Assembly: GCF_010015615.1 (NCBI RefSeq)
Contig: NW_024468935.1
Coordinates: forward strand, 5,363,692 to 5,427,691
From: Cucurbitaria berberidis CBS 394.84
Taxonomy: Eukaryota > Ascomycota > Dothideomycetes > Pleosporales > Cucurbitariaceae
DNA: 64,000 nucleotides
Direction of reading: 5' to 3'
Position 1 is the stretch's first letter, and each line of letters opens with the position of its first letter. A program made the translations under genes and the position numbers. Shown here in pieces: positions 12,095 through 22,901 of the stretch. The notes below the pieces were generated by a model. The model was given only the letters and a program-made list of their open reading frames with translations. It did no database searches and was not told the DNA's origin.

Positions 12095-12271
12095 ATTGAC
12101 AAATTGAAGCGGTCGCTGAGATGCCCGTGGTAAGATGCTCGGGAGATAGGAAGAGTAAGGTGTAGGGTTGTGAAGTAGATGGTAGTGGTGTCTTCGGTCT
12201 TGAACTTTTTATTGCATTCCCATGACTATACAGAGAGTATACCCCAAACGCCGGACGCGGTGAGAAAGAAA

Positions 12272-12676
12272 TTATACGTAGACTCCGACTGCGCAGATCA
12301 TGTACACTGCGCCGAAGCTGCCTACTGTTAGCCTTGATGCCCTACTTCCGTGACGATGAGACCACGTACCCGAATGCTAACGAAGCCGGAACACCGAGCA
12401 CTGGCAGATTGGCGACTGATCGATCTACATTTACATGAGTGTGATATTCGACAAAGCGCAAGGGAGGGTTGCGCATACTCAAGCTGAAAATGGTGGTCAA
12501 GACGAGAGCTGCACATGTTAGCATAGCTCGGAGCCATCAGCCAGTACTCCAGCTTCCAACAACATACAGGCGAACAGCAGCAGAAAGCCGACGGTAAATT
12601 GCGTGTTCTTTCCGATTGTGGGGCTGAAGGGCGAGGAAGCAGCGGCCTCCCAGACGTCTACGAGTGGGCTCGACAT
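12272..12676 (-). CDS. OST5: Oligosaccharyltransferase subunit OST5
   Basis: Model: complement(join(12272..12317, 12370..12424, 12479..12508, 12568..12676)), 79 aa in four exons. Spliced product: MSSPLVDVWEAAASSPFSP, then a first membrane segment QFTVGFLLLFASLVLTTIF, a short loop NRSVANLPVLG, and a second membrane segment ending in AVGVYV. The family (yeast Ost5, 86 aa) has two membrane helices and ends in the same GVYV. It is a small subunit of the ER oligosaccharyltransferase, in the Ost1-Ost5 subcomplex for N-glycosylation. All three introns (52, 54 and 59 bp) have GTA(T/C)G donors and AG acceptors and are phase-compatible, although exon 2 is only 30 nt. Short size and poor sequence conservation limit certainty, but size, topology and C-terminus agree. 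Confidence 0.75.
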
Positions 12677-12980
12677 GGAGTATGGGTGGGCAATGGAAGC
12701 GTGATTGTCTTCCTCGTAGCTGTTTGGTGAAGCTGCTTTGGTGGCCTTTGGGGGAGATGGCTTGGCGGCGATGAACGGGTGATTGGTGAGTGGGGGCGGC
12801 CAATGCGGGAGGCGCGACTTCCCCGACATGCACCACCTCCGCGACGTCCAAGGAAGGCGCCACTATACAGAGTGAAGGTGCCAGAGACGGCGACATGGCG
12901 GGCGCAACTGAAGATGGTGAGTCCCCCTGTCTTCTCTTTACCTAGTAGCTTCAGATTCATGGCGCGTCTATACACCCAAA
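12677..12980. promoter_or_regulatory. Divergent promoter region, OST5 / GCN5
   Basis: 304 bp separate the ATG of OST5 (minus) and GCN5 (plus), so both promoters and leaders share it. No clear TATA box is seen. Overlapping open frames are shadows. Confidence 0.55.
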
Positions 12981-14451
12981 ATGTCCACACAGGAGAGCCG
13001 CCCACCTCTGCGCGACGCAGTGGGCTATTCTACCTCTCCCGCAACTACACCACCGAGCGCTACAGCATTCTCAGCGCCCTCGTCTCCTGAAGTACCCCTG
13101 CGATTCCTCAATACTAACCACCAAGCTGCAGCTAAGCGCAAAGCGACCTCCGAAGCCACCAACGCTTCTTCTCCCAAACGTGCCAAGCAGTCGAATCCCT
13201 CGACACCTTCTGCTACCGACGATGTCTCTGCCCCGCCCGTCAAACGCATCGTGCCATTTCCCGAGAAGCCTGCTGTTATCGAGGAAAGGAAAGGCGATAT
13301 CGAGTTCAGGGTGGTCAATAATGATGGGAGAAGGGAGAGCACCATCATCTTGACGGGCCTGAAGTGCATATTCCAAAAACAATTACCTAAGATGCCCAAG
13401 GACTACATAGCACGCCTCGTCTACGATCGGACACATCTGAGTATTGCCATCGTCAAGAATCCGCTCGAGGTGGTGGGGTACGTTGAACGCCTCATCCATA
13501 CCAACTGCATCGAGTTCGCTAACCTTGCGACACTACAGAGGCATAACCTATCGCCCCTTCGACAAAGGCCAGTTCGCCGAGATAGTCTTCTGTGCCATAT
13601 CGTCAGACCAGCAAGTCAAAGGCTATGGCGCCCACTTGATGTCGCATTTAAAAGACTACGTCAAAGCCACCTCTCAAGTAATGCACTTCCTCACCTACGC
13701 CGACAACTACGCTATCGGCTACTTCAAAAAGCAAGGCTTCACCAAAGAAATCACCCTCGAAAAATCTCGCTGGATGGGCTATATCAAGGACTACGAAGGC
13801 GGCACCATCATGCAATGCTCCATGGTACCCAAGATACGCTACCTAGAGAGCGGTAGGATGCTCTTGAAGCAGAAGGAGTGCGCCAACGCCAAAATCAGAG
13901 CCGTCAGCAAAAGCTACGAAGTCCACCAACCTCCGGTGCAATGGTCCAAGGGAGAGCCAAAAGCCATCGATCCTCTCACCATCCCCGCTATCAAGAGCTC
14001 CGGCTGGTCTCCTGTTATGGACGAGCTCGCCCGCGCGCCCCGCCACGGGCCCAACTATAACGCCCTACTCCACCTGCTCAACGATATGCAGAACAACTCC
14101 AACGCCTGGCCCTTTCAGCAACCCGTCAACAGGGACGAAGTCCTCGACTACTACGACGTCATCAAAGAGCCCATGGATCTCGCAACTATGGAGGAGAAGC
14201 ATGAGAAGGATCTATATCCCACGCCTGAGGATTTCATAAGGGATGCCAAGTTGGTTTTTGATAACTGTCGGAAATACAACAATGAAAGCACGCCGTACGC
14301 AAAGGCTGCGACGCGGTTAGAGAAGTACATGTGGCAGCGAATTCGGGACATTCCAGAGTGGTCGGTGAGTACTCCAGCTGCTAGCCATGGATATACGAGT
14401 TTAACTGACTATCTATTGCAGCATCTTGAAGGCGAGTTGACTGGAAAATAG
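12981..14451 (+). CDS. GCN5: Histone acetyltransferase GCN5
   Basis: Model: join(12981..13477, 13539..14364, 14422..14451), 450 aa. A disordered N-terminus precedes the GNAT domain (about 100-270): LVYDRTHLSIAI, then after intron 1 GGITYRPFDKGQFAEIVF with the general base Glu (about E180), and the acetyl-CoA loop QVKGYGAHLM (about 190-199), HFLTYADNYAIGYFKKQGF. The C-terminal bromodomain (about 330-440) shows NAWPFQQPVNRDEVLDYYDV, PMDLATMEEK, and FDNCRKYNNESTPYAK with the acetyl-lysine-binding Asn. It is the catalytic subunit of SAGA/ADA complexes acetylating histone H3 in the nucleus. The last intron (57 nt) is in frame without stops; splicing gives the short tail HLEGELTGK, matching the family, which ends just after the bromodomain. 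Confidence 0.95.
14365..14421 (+). other. Stop-free 3n intron of GCN5
   Basis: GTGAGT donor, TTGCAG acceptor, length 57 nt with no in-frame stop. Retention would insert 19 residues between EWS and HLEGEL just after the bromodomain and leave the rest unchanged. Confidence 0.8.
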
Positions 14452-15331
14452 GGGCCTTGCCCTCTGCATGAAATACATCTCCTGCCTCGTTGGGGATCAT
14501 ACGTTGGGTTATGGCGTTTGCTAATATTAATATGGGTAGAACTTCGTAATTCTTAGCATTAAAGTGGCGTATGGTGTTTGGATGGGCCTTATACCCTTTT
14601 TCGCGCTCGTAGGCTTTGATGGACTGGGGATTCATCCGACGGAGTTTAGAATATCGTGTTGACATTAGTACTGCGTAAAATGTCACGTTCATCTCGCTCT
14701 CTCATGGCCTCACCACTTTTCTCTACAGCAAAACGCTCTGTCCCTTGCTCGGCCCTACACACTTCTAAGCACGTCATACGTCAAGTCTCCTCTCCAGCGT
14801 ATGGAGCACGAGCGGAGAATTGTCCGCGGAGCTGCATGAAGACGGTTGCTTGGCTACCTACTGTGGAAAAGACCGTCACTGCACGAGCAGCATCCGAGCT
14901 TTGATAATGCATGCATGCCCCCTTAGTCTCAGCCAAAACAGAATTGTTGAGCTGCTAAGTAGTGCGGGCTACATGGTAGTTAGATTCAGGCTGGCAGGGA
15001 TACACATGCGTGAAGAAGCAGTGGAGATAGGAGGATGGGTAAGTGCATGTGTTTCGCAAGAGTAGACTAAGTATACAGAAAAGAAGTAATCCAGTCGCCA
15101 TTAAGCTGGCGCTGTAGGGTATCGAATATCAACAAAGCGATTGCAGCATGCGTCACTCTCCCTTCACTCAGATGCTGAACAGTATAGTAGGTTATGGCAT
15201 GCCCACTACACTTCGACGCCGCTACTAGCGACCTTTTATCGAAAAAGAAAGATACCAGCTACCGAGATTTGTGCGAGAGAAGTGAGAATTCAAAGACAAG
15301 GTAAGAGATGGTACGGTATGGGGTTGGAAGC
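14452..15331. other. Convergent intergenic, GCN5 and HET gene
   Basis: 3'-flank DNA for both neighbours. Nothing recognisable; short open frames only. Confidence 0.45.
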
Positions 15332-17624
15332 TTAGACAACAGTAAAAGTCTTCTGTGGGCAATTGTCGAGTTGTGTCATGTCCTGGATCTCGGGGAACCA
15401 GTGCTCGAAAAGGGTTTCTGCGTCTTCGCTCATCTCCTGCTCGGTGCCTTCGGGGGTGCATTCGTAGCATTCAAAGCGGCCGACGCGACGGTATGTGTTG
15501 TTGGCCAATGATTTGAGTACGAGGCCGACGATAGAGGAGCGGTACGTCATGCTCACGAACACGCATATCAGGCTTTCTCCATCTTGCAGCTCGTCTTCGC
15601 CTCTCAGTGGAACAACGTCTGGGGTAAAATCCGTAGAAACACCGTTCTTGGCTAGCGAGTATGAGGCTTGTGATGGTCCGGAAGAAGAGTGGAATGTAAC
15701 TTCCGCCGCCATCGCCGCTGTCAACTCGACCGGTTCGCCCATAACCGGGCTCCAAGCAGATGCGCGTTTTCCCTTGGGTCCAAAAGATGCCCTGCAAGCT
15801 AGATCCATAGCGGATGCATTGTCAAAGAATATCGGTGATCCTTCGACGGATGCCCAAGACCAGCTTGGTACATTGTGTCCTGCCGCAAGCTTCGGGCGCC
15901 GACATCGTGTGCTGTCGTTAGGATACCAGAGGAGCCCTAGCGTACTGAATGTCCACTGTCCGGCTATGTAGCCTGACTGTAGGGTGGGTGATAATGCTTT
16001 TGCGATGCCGGCTATTGCGATCAATCGGTCGCTATCGTACGTGACGTTTCGTGCTGTGAATTCGGTGATGATATAGCTCCAAAGCTGCAGAGCTTCTTCG
16101 CGATTTCGAAGGAGATCTTGTGCCCCATTTGTGAGGGTCGTATTCGCGAGTTGAGATGTCATGCTATCCAGTCGGTTATGGGCATTTAGATGTCCATTTA
16201 GGGTAGGCCAGGTGCTTGTTTCGACAACTATTCGTCCGAACTCTTGTTTGATGGAGTCAGTTGTTCGTGAGTCAAAGACTTTATCATCAATCCGACCGCA
16301 CTCGCATTGGTAGCCCTCTCGACATTCGAGTATCATTTCGCTTTTCGTGAAGTGCAATACTCGAGGTGAGAGTAAGCGCTCAACATAAGGCCATCCTCGC
16401 TTCAGAAGTGGCGTATGTAAGTTTGCTTCCTCGGAAGTATTGAACGGTAGCTCCCACTCGTTCATGTGCGCCCCATCGTCGAATGGTGCCTTGAAGCTAT
16501 AGTGATTCGGTTGCTCTCGAACGTTTATTTTGAAAAGCGACCCTTTGTTATCCGTGGCCTGGATCTTGAATGGTTGTGTCTTGGGAGGAAATAGAGGTTG
16601 GCTGCTGCTGTCTGTGGCAGAGGTTGCGGCAATAGTCAGGAATGCGTTTCCAAAGATCTCGTCCATCTTGAGGGACTCTTCCAGCTTCTCTTGGCTGTCG
16701 TCTTGGATTAGGCACAAGGAATCGATCCATAGCCAGCGGAACCCGAGCGCGCGCGTCAACACAACGGCCTCCTGGAACGCTCTAGGTAATTCCGACCAGG
16801 GTATGTTCTTCTTGTGCGATTGCAGTGTTTTCAAAGTCGTTTTCGGTATGCCTTTGGCCAGACCCCAAACATGACTCAGTGCTACATATTCACCATGCTC
16901 ATACCTTCGTTCGTCTTTAATGTATTCAGACTCATGAAGCCTCATACTCTTCGCGTCGTCACCCGTCAACAGATCCAAAACTCGTTTTGGTAGCGTCGTG
17001 GGTCTAGCTCGTCGACATGTGGCATGGTTTGCTAGACAGTTCTCAATCATGCCTCGTGCTGTCGACAGGGCGGCATTTTGCAGTGGATTGTCTGAGATTT
17101 GGCGACCTTGTCCAATCGCTGAAAATGGAGATTGTCCGTCTGCACAAAAGTCAGTATCTACGCGCGCACAATGTAGTAGTTGATGGCTCCTGAACATGTG
17201 GAGCGCTGCCTGTCAACGCAAAAAGAAAACTTGAGCGCGTACCTCCATCGATGAAGAACTCTAGTTTCAGGTCTGGATAGCCCATTGTGTGCTCATGTTC
17301 TTCTTCCTGGCAGGCATCGTGGTCGTCATGTTCCTTCCATCGAATTTCGACCGAAAGATGGTCTTGGAGCGTCCTTCGTGGGTTTGGAGGGAAAGATGTC
17401 GCTATTATCCTGAGGCCATCCTCTTTCTGGCCCGCAAACCGCTCATGATGGAGTAGGATACCATTCAGAATCAGAGCGCATGCTCGGCACCCGCTAGAAC
17501 TGGTTCGAAGATTTGGAAGGGATGTGTCTATCCACTGCAACTTCTCTGTTACTGTCTCCTGGGGACCGTCGAGCGCGTGGAGATGCTTCTGCAGCCCTTT
17601 GCATGTGGCACAGACGCTGACCAT
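15332..17624 (-). CDS. HET-domain (heterokaryon incompatibility) protein
   Basis: Model: complement(join(15332..17139, 17243..17624)), 729 aa. The HET core shows YVALSHVWG, GFRWLWIDSLCLIQDD, and AFLTIAATSATDSSSQPLF, the three classic blocks, then ERLLSPRVLHF and, near the end, WSWASVEG. The N-terminal part (CATCKGL, SSGCRACALI) has paired cysteines common in such proteins. Family knowledge: HET domains trigger cell death after non-self recognition; most genomic copies have unknown partners. The intron is taken as 17140-17242 (103 bp), with a TACTGAC branch before TTTTGTGCAG, joining FFIDG-DGQSPFSAIG. A nearer acceptor would give a 37-bp intron in the same phase and add 22 residues; it is judged too short. 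No NACHT or other fused domain is visible. It is the only clear non-self-recognition gene here. Confidence 0.88.
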
Positions 17625-19506
17625 GGCGCCAGGAGTGGGTATGAGGACAATGTGATCGATCGTATTGTAACAGTGCACGAGTCGTGGAGGGGCAAGTGGA
17701 TTTCTAGTGCGGAAGCGGAACCGACAACGGCGGGGCAGCGGCAATGTCGAGAATATGTATACGTGCAAATCTGACAAGAAACCGGAGGAGGTATCACGAC
17801 GTGATTTTAGACCCTCTACCGGAATATCACTGGTAGGCGACTGAATAACGCAACCATAAGGGGCACCTGATGACAGGCAGCCAGACCTCTGAGCGGTCAG
17901 CTCTGGTCCACTTCCCTCCCCAGCTCAAACCGGCGGAAGCGCCCCCTTGCGCCTTTACATACGCCTAACCCGCTCTTGTGGAGACGCTGGGTGCTGCCCA
18001 GTTGTGCCAGTCGTCCAACAGACACGAGCGTCGTCACACAGCAACCATGGAAGTCTGCCCCATTGTTGTCGAGGGCAGCACCGGGATGCCCCCGCCTCAA
18101 CTTGGCCCCCTCATTGGGGGCAGTGATGCTGACGCCCGAGGCAAGATGCACGCTGACGACGGTCTACTATAATCAGTCGTCCGCCCGATCTTACAGGCAG
18201 ACATGATCGAAGCTTTTGGGTCGCCCCGTCTGATCGTCTCCCGCAGCCAGGTCAAGCTAACCAACTTACTGGGCCAACGTGCACATACAACCTTGCACTC
18301 TTCGATGCGCCGACTGAATGCTTTTTCGTGGTGGCGGTAGCCCTATGTCGACATGAAACACGATATTCCTTTTAGGGGTCAGCTCTAAGCAGCGACTTGT
18401 CACAAAGGTCTAGATTGCACCTGACGCCAGCCATGAAGCCGTCGTGAGCGAAACCATTCAAGCCTTCGGGGATCTGGTGGGGAGCCATTGCAACAGCATT
18501 CGATTCGCGACGTCCAACACTCGCCCAATAGTTCCCCTTTCAACGGCCAGTTACTCGTACGGAATATTTCTTTCCTGCACTGCTCAAGATATCCAGTACC
18601 AGGGTTCCACCCCCCTAGCCATGCGTCTTAGTATCGTATATGCAACGGTCAACCGTACATCCACATGTCAGACCCGTTGTCGGCTCCTGTCATCCAAAAG
18701 AGAGTACCAAAGGATTTTGGTTTGCCTCAACGGGAAGGTTACACTCTTGTTCAGGCTACAAACAGCAATAATTAAGACAATAAGTGCGCAAGGGCTTATT
18801 ATACGCATCGTTTTCGATCTCGGGACATAAGCTCCAAGGCCCATTTTGCTCACGGTCTCAATCCTTGGACTATCGGCGCCGCTTTAAAGTAAAAACGCCC
18901 GACAAAGGTCTCATGCTCCTGCCCCAGCCTGCACTGACTCACGTTAGTATTCGATCTTCGTATTCATCGAGATGGCGATGCTATTGATGTGTGGTCTAAC
19001 TCGATGGCTCTCCTTTCCGAACGAACCGAGGTTAGTCTTCGCAGCTTGAGAAGGATTTGTCACGAGGCTGCAAGTGTCGCCGAACATACTTACATGATGC
19101 ATAAGCAGACACAGGACAAGTGCAAGGCGAATGTGCGGCTGAGCAAGCATCCGAGTACGGTTGAGTTTGGTTCTATATACGCTACCATTGTCGGCGCGTA
19201 ATAGACCCAAATTTACTTCTATGACCTGTAGTAATCGACCTCGTATAAGCTAACTTTGAATAAATTTTTTCCACTCGTATACCCCATTCTAGATATTACC
19301 TTGATGCACCAAATATCAAGATCTTATATTACAAAGACTTTGACGCAAAGAATGCAGCTATGGACTATGAACGTCCACGGGTAGTACTGCACGGGCTCGT
19401 GCTGAATGCGGAACCGGCTATTGTTGTTATCGATAAGGGACGTTTATCCCCACATCCAACCTACCAAAACCATTACGAGTCACGGGTCTAGACACCAAAC
19501 ACAAAC
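17625..19506. promoter_or_regulatory. Divergent intergenic, HET gene / UBA4
   Basis: Nearly 1.9 kb between two divergent starts. The first 1.3 kb shows only short open frames. The right third contains a coding-like two-exon remnant (separate entry) that ends 15 bp before the UBA4 ATG, leaving UBA4 almost no separate promoter if the remnant were a live gene. Confidence 0.45.
18948..19491 (+). pseudogene. Possible gene remnant of unknown family
   Basis: After an acceptor-like CTGACTCACGTTAG the frame is open from 18948 with FDLRIHRDGDAIDVWSNSMA, then ICHEAASVAEHTYMMHKQ, to STVEFGSIYATIVGA. A GTAATA donor at 19198 and a TTCTAG acceptor at 19292 join it in frame to YYLDAPNIKILYYKDFDAKN and LHGLVLNAEPAIVVIDKG, ending in TAG at 19489-19491. 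The two parts have protein-like composition and compatible phase, but I found no start exon upstream and do not recognise the family. It could be a 3' fragment of a decayed gene or a real gene with unrecognised 5' exons. No function is proposed. Confidence 0.3.
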
Positions 19507-21231
19507 ATGGTTGCGGTGATTGACTCGTTACGCCAGCAGATAGCAACATGCGAGGCTACGCTCCAGGACTTGCATCAGCAGCTGGCGGAAGCCGAACACA
19601 ATCAACGCCAGCAGGAGAGGGTGCTGCGCAAGACGAAACCGCTGACGACAGACCCGCTTGATCACGACATGAACTTTGGTGTCCCTGATGACTTCCGCTC
19701 AGAAGTATTTGCTGTTCTAGATCATGAGGCGGAACCGCAAGAACAAGACGAGTCGAACAAGCTGGGGAGATGGCCTCTCGAGAAGAACGAGTATCGAAGA
19801 TATGGAAGGCAGCTGATTATGCCAGAGATTGGCTTACAGGGTGAGTGCAGTCTTACAGGTTTCATCCAAAGTTCGGCCAGATTGATCTGACTCCACACGA
19901 CTTAGGCCAACTCCGCCTAAGAAGTTCCCGAGTTCTCGTTGTGGGAGTAGGAGGCCTAGGATGTCCGGCTGCAGCGTATCTAGTCGGAGCAGGAGTAGGT
20001 ACTGTGGGCTTGGTAGACGGCGATGTGGTCGAAGAATCGAATCTCCATCGCCAGATTCTGCACTCGAGTGCAAGGGTCGGCATGACAAAGGTTGAAAGTG
20101 CGATGGTAGCGTTGAACTCGTACGTTAACACTCCTAGATCGACGAATAAATTCCAACTACAATCAATGCATACTGACAGCCCTCATTAGGCTGAATCCAA
20201 ACGTCAAACTCATACCTCACATATTACGACTCACCCCAGAAACCGCCATCTCCATCTTTAAAAACTACGACCTCGTGCTCGATTGTACCGATACGCCTGC
20301 ATCCCGCTACCTGATCTCCGACACTTGTGTCCTTCTCGGCAAAACACTTGTCTCAGCGTCAGCTCTTCGCATCGATGGTCAGTTGATGGTACTTAACAAC
20401 CCACCTTCGCCACCAGGAGATCCCACAGGAGGCCCATGTTACCGCTGCGTATTTCCAAAACCACCACCTCCGGAGTCTGTGGTGTCGTGTGGTGATGGCG
20501 GAATCCTAGGACCTGTTGTAGGCGTCATGGGTGTCCTGCAAGCTTTGGAAACAATCAAAGTCCTCACCAAAAAGGCGACTGGGACCGAGCCTGCTCCAGC
20601 AGATCCACCAACACTGCTCATATTCTCCGCTTACTCGAACCCCATGTTCCGGTCAATACGGTTGCGTTCACGGAAGGCGAAGTGTACAGCGTGTTCAGCA
20701 CAAGCAACTATCTCCCCCCAGGTGTTAGAGTCGGGGAGTCTAGATTACGCTCAGTTCTGCGGGAGCATCAACCCGATCGATGCGCTTACACCGCAAGAAC
20801 GTATATCAGCTGAGAGCTATGCAAAGCTACGATCTGGGGTGAACCCTTTCACAGGTACCGTTTCCAACAAGGATAACCACATCCTCATCGATGTGCGCGA
20901 GAGAGTGCAATTCGAGTTATGCAGTATTGACGGCAGTGTCAATATCCCATTCTCTACAGTATCAATCACTCCAGGTCTCAGCCTCAACCCAAATACACCA
21001 AGTCCTGGTTCCAACGATATGTATGTCGATGAGAACGACTGGGCCACGCAGCTAAGACAGACCGAGAAACCCATTTTTGTCGTCTGTAGACTGGGTAACG
21101 ACTCACAGCTTACAGTCAAGAAAATGAAAGAACTGGGGCTTAATTACGGAGGGAAGAGATTCATTGGAGATATCAGGGGTGGTTTGCAGGCTTGGAGGGA
21201 AAAGGTGGATGCCGAATTCCCAGAGTATTGA
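19507..21231 (+). CDS. UBA4: Adenylyltransferase and sulfurtransferase UBA4 (MOCS3-like)
   Basis: Model: join(19507..19840, 19906..20119, 20190..21231), 529 aa. The E1-like domain has YRRYGRQLIMPEIGLQG, the nucleotide loop VVGVGGLGCPAAAYL, DGDVVEESNLHRQ, and DCTDTPASRYLISD. The two zinc-binding pairs CYRC and CTAC are present, as is the MOCS3-type cysteine in VVSCGDGGILGPVVG. The C-terminal rhodanese domain (about 400-529) has ILIDVRERVQFELC and the active-site loop FVVCRLGNDSQ. It activates Urm1 (and, in fungi with molybdenum cofactor, MOCS2A-type carriers) as a thiocarboxylate for tRNA wobble-uridine thiolation in the cytosol. A coiled-coil N-terminus (about 1-45) precedes the E1 domain. 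Introns of 65 and 70 bp interrupt only the E1 domain and are phase-consistent. Confidence 0.93.
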
Positions 21232-21893
21232 ACCATAATCGCGTCTAGACGGCCGCCAGCTATCTCGGCGTCTCCTGAGGTTGCTTCAAGTCAGGCTCAA
21301 GTTTAATGCAGCACAGGGAGAAGAAAAAATTATAAAGCTCAGACAGCTCTCTGCAAATCGTAAAAGCGGTATTACAACGCAACGAACGGTACGGTACCGC
21401 GACGGTCGGTCGCAGAACCATGGAACTAAGTCCAGCCACGTAACAGCGATGCTGCTGCAGAACAATTAAAGTCTTATTCAATCTTGCGTTCCCTGTACAA
21501 CGTAAAACTGTACACGTGACTGCAGTTGTACATAGGGAAGGTCAGAATCAATCGGCTGACCCCCTTTGCGCAGGATATAGGCGCGGATGCAGGGCCGAGA
21601 AGAACTTTCGGTAACGATATTCTTAATCGCTCAATTTTACGTGCTGTTTGTTCAGTTCCACAATCTTCGGCGGATCATCGTTGCGTAAACAACGCTGAGA
21701 TTCAGTGAAAACACTGCCTCTAATGCGTTATCGACATTGTTTGTTAATAATCAGTACTGATTCTGTTGTTCACGCACTAAGTGAAAGCTCACAGTTGACG
21801 CCTTTTTATCATCTTTAACCACTGATAATTTCACAGAACCCTTCTATACTTCTCCATACCAACTCCACGAATTCCACCTCAACCAATTCAAAG
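21232..21893. other. Intergenic, UBA4 to RING gene
   Basis: UBA4 3' flank and the promoter of the RING gene. No supported gene or repeat. Confidence 0.45.
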
Positions 21894-22901
21894 ATGGAGC
21901 CCTCCGCTAACCAGATCGCCGCGCGCATCACCGAAGCTGACCGAGTCTCCTTCAACCTCAAATATTTCAAGTCCTTTGCCTACATCTCGAACGAGGCATC
22001 CAACTCCAACCCATACTGCAAAGCCATGAAAACTTTCCAGAGTTTTACAGACTCCATAATTCGCGCTCTCGAGGCTAAAGAGCCTGATATCGTCAATCTC
22101 GCCGCCAATCTCGTCCTGCGCGACCTTTATACAGGCTTTCCATCTTTTCAAGACCACAAGAACTTCATCACCTGGATCAAAGATGCGACACTAAAACACC
22201 CCTACCGCCAGACCGCGAAGCAAATGCAATGGCTTGAGATTGTAGAGCTACAAGAAGACAGCGATTACCCGAGCTTGTTCGAGAAGATCGATATGGCAGT
22301 CGGAACGATTGAAGCATGGGAGGACGGCGCGTACTTGTTTGAGAATCTGAAAAAGGACCCAGACGCTCTGCACTTCTTCATTCGCCATAACGGTCTTTCC
22401 GACGTCGACGCCAGCGAGATTCAGAGTGGTGAAGGGTGCCTCATCTGCACCAATACGTTTGACGACACATCCCACCCGCCTCAGCAAGCGCCATGCGGCC
22501 ATGTGCTATGCAGGCCTTGTTTCGTCAAGTGGCTTCATAAGTCTACTAGCGCTTATACATGCCCGCTGTGCCGTGCATGTGTAATTTGTGGCAGGAACGA
22601 TTGTCCACATCATCCCATAACACGCGACAAAGCACCTCCGCTGCCTCTGCAAGGCTTTCTCAAGAATACACTATATAGGGCAAATGTCCCATCATATGGG
22701 CTCACACCAGCGCAGTATTGGAAGCTGAGGGAAGACACGCGTCAAGACCGAGCAATGCTGGCGTGGATTCTGGCTGTGAAAGGGGGTGTCGATCAGCACG
22801 ATCCGGTTTACGCACGGCTAAGAACTGATTATGGTGAGATTGAATTGCGGATTCGCCGCATGATATCGGCATCGGATTTGCCTCCATATAGTGTCGAATA
22901 A
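21894..22901 (+). CDS. RING-finger protein, probable E3 ubiquitin ligase
   Basis: Intronless, 335 aa. A RING-HC finger lies at about 182-226: CLIC, then CGHVLCRPC, then CPLC, giving ligands C182, C185, C201, H203, C206, C209, C223 and C226. Two further cysteines follow at once (ACVICGRNDC), which may form an extra zinc site or a RING variant. The 180 N-terminal residues look helical and have no recognised domain; the C-terminal 100 residues include YWKLREDTRQDRAMLAWILA and a helical end. There is no membrane segment or signal peptide. RING proteins of this type recruit E2 enzymes; the substrate cannot be read from the sequence. It may belong to a lineage-specific fungal group, since I do not recognise the flanks. 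Confidence 0.75.
   Translation: MEPSANQIAARITEADRVSFNLKYFKSFAYISNEASNSNPYCKAMKTFQSFTDSIIRALEAKEPDIVNLAANLVLRDLYTGFPSFQDHKNFITWIKDATLKHPYRQTAKQMQWLEIVELQEDSDYPSLFEKIDMAVGTIEAWEDGAYLFENLKKDPDALHFFIRHNGLSDVDASEIQSGEGCLICTNTFDDTSHPPQQAPCGHVLCRPCFVKWLHKSTSAYTCPLCRACVICGRNDCPHHPITRDKAPPLPLQGFLKNTLYRANVPSYGLTPAQYWKLREDTRQDRAMLAWILAVKGGVDQHDPVYARLRTDYGEIELRIRRMISASDLPPYSVE

Noticed and set aside
15332..17624. HET gene as part of a NACHT/WD-repeat (STAND) receptor
   Set aside because: No P-loop, NACHT or WD repeats in the frame; the protein ends soon after the HET region.
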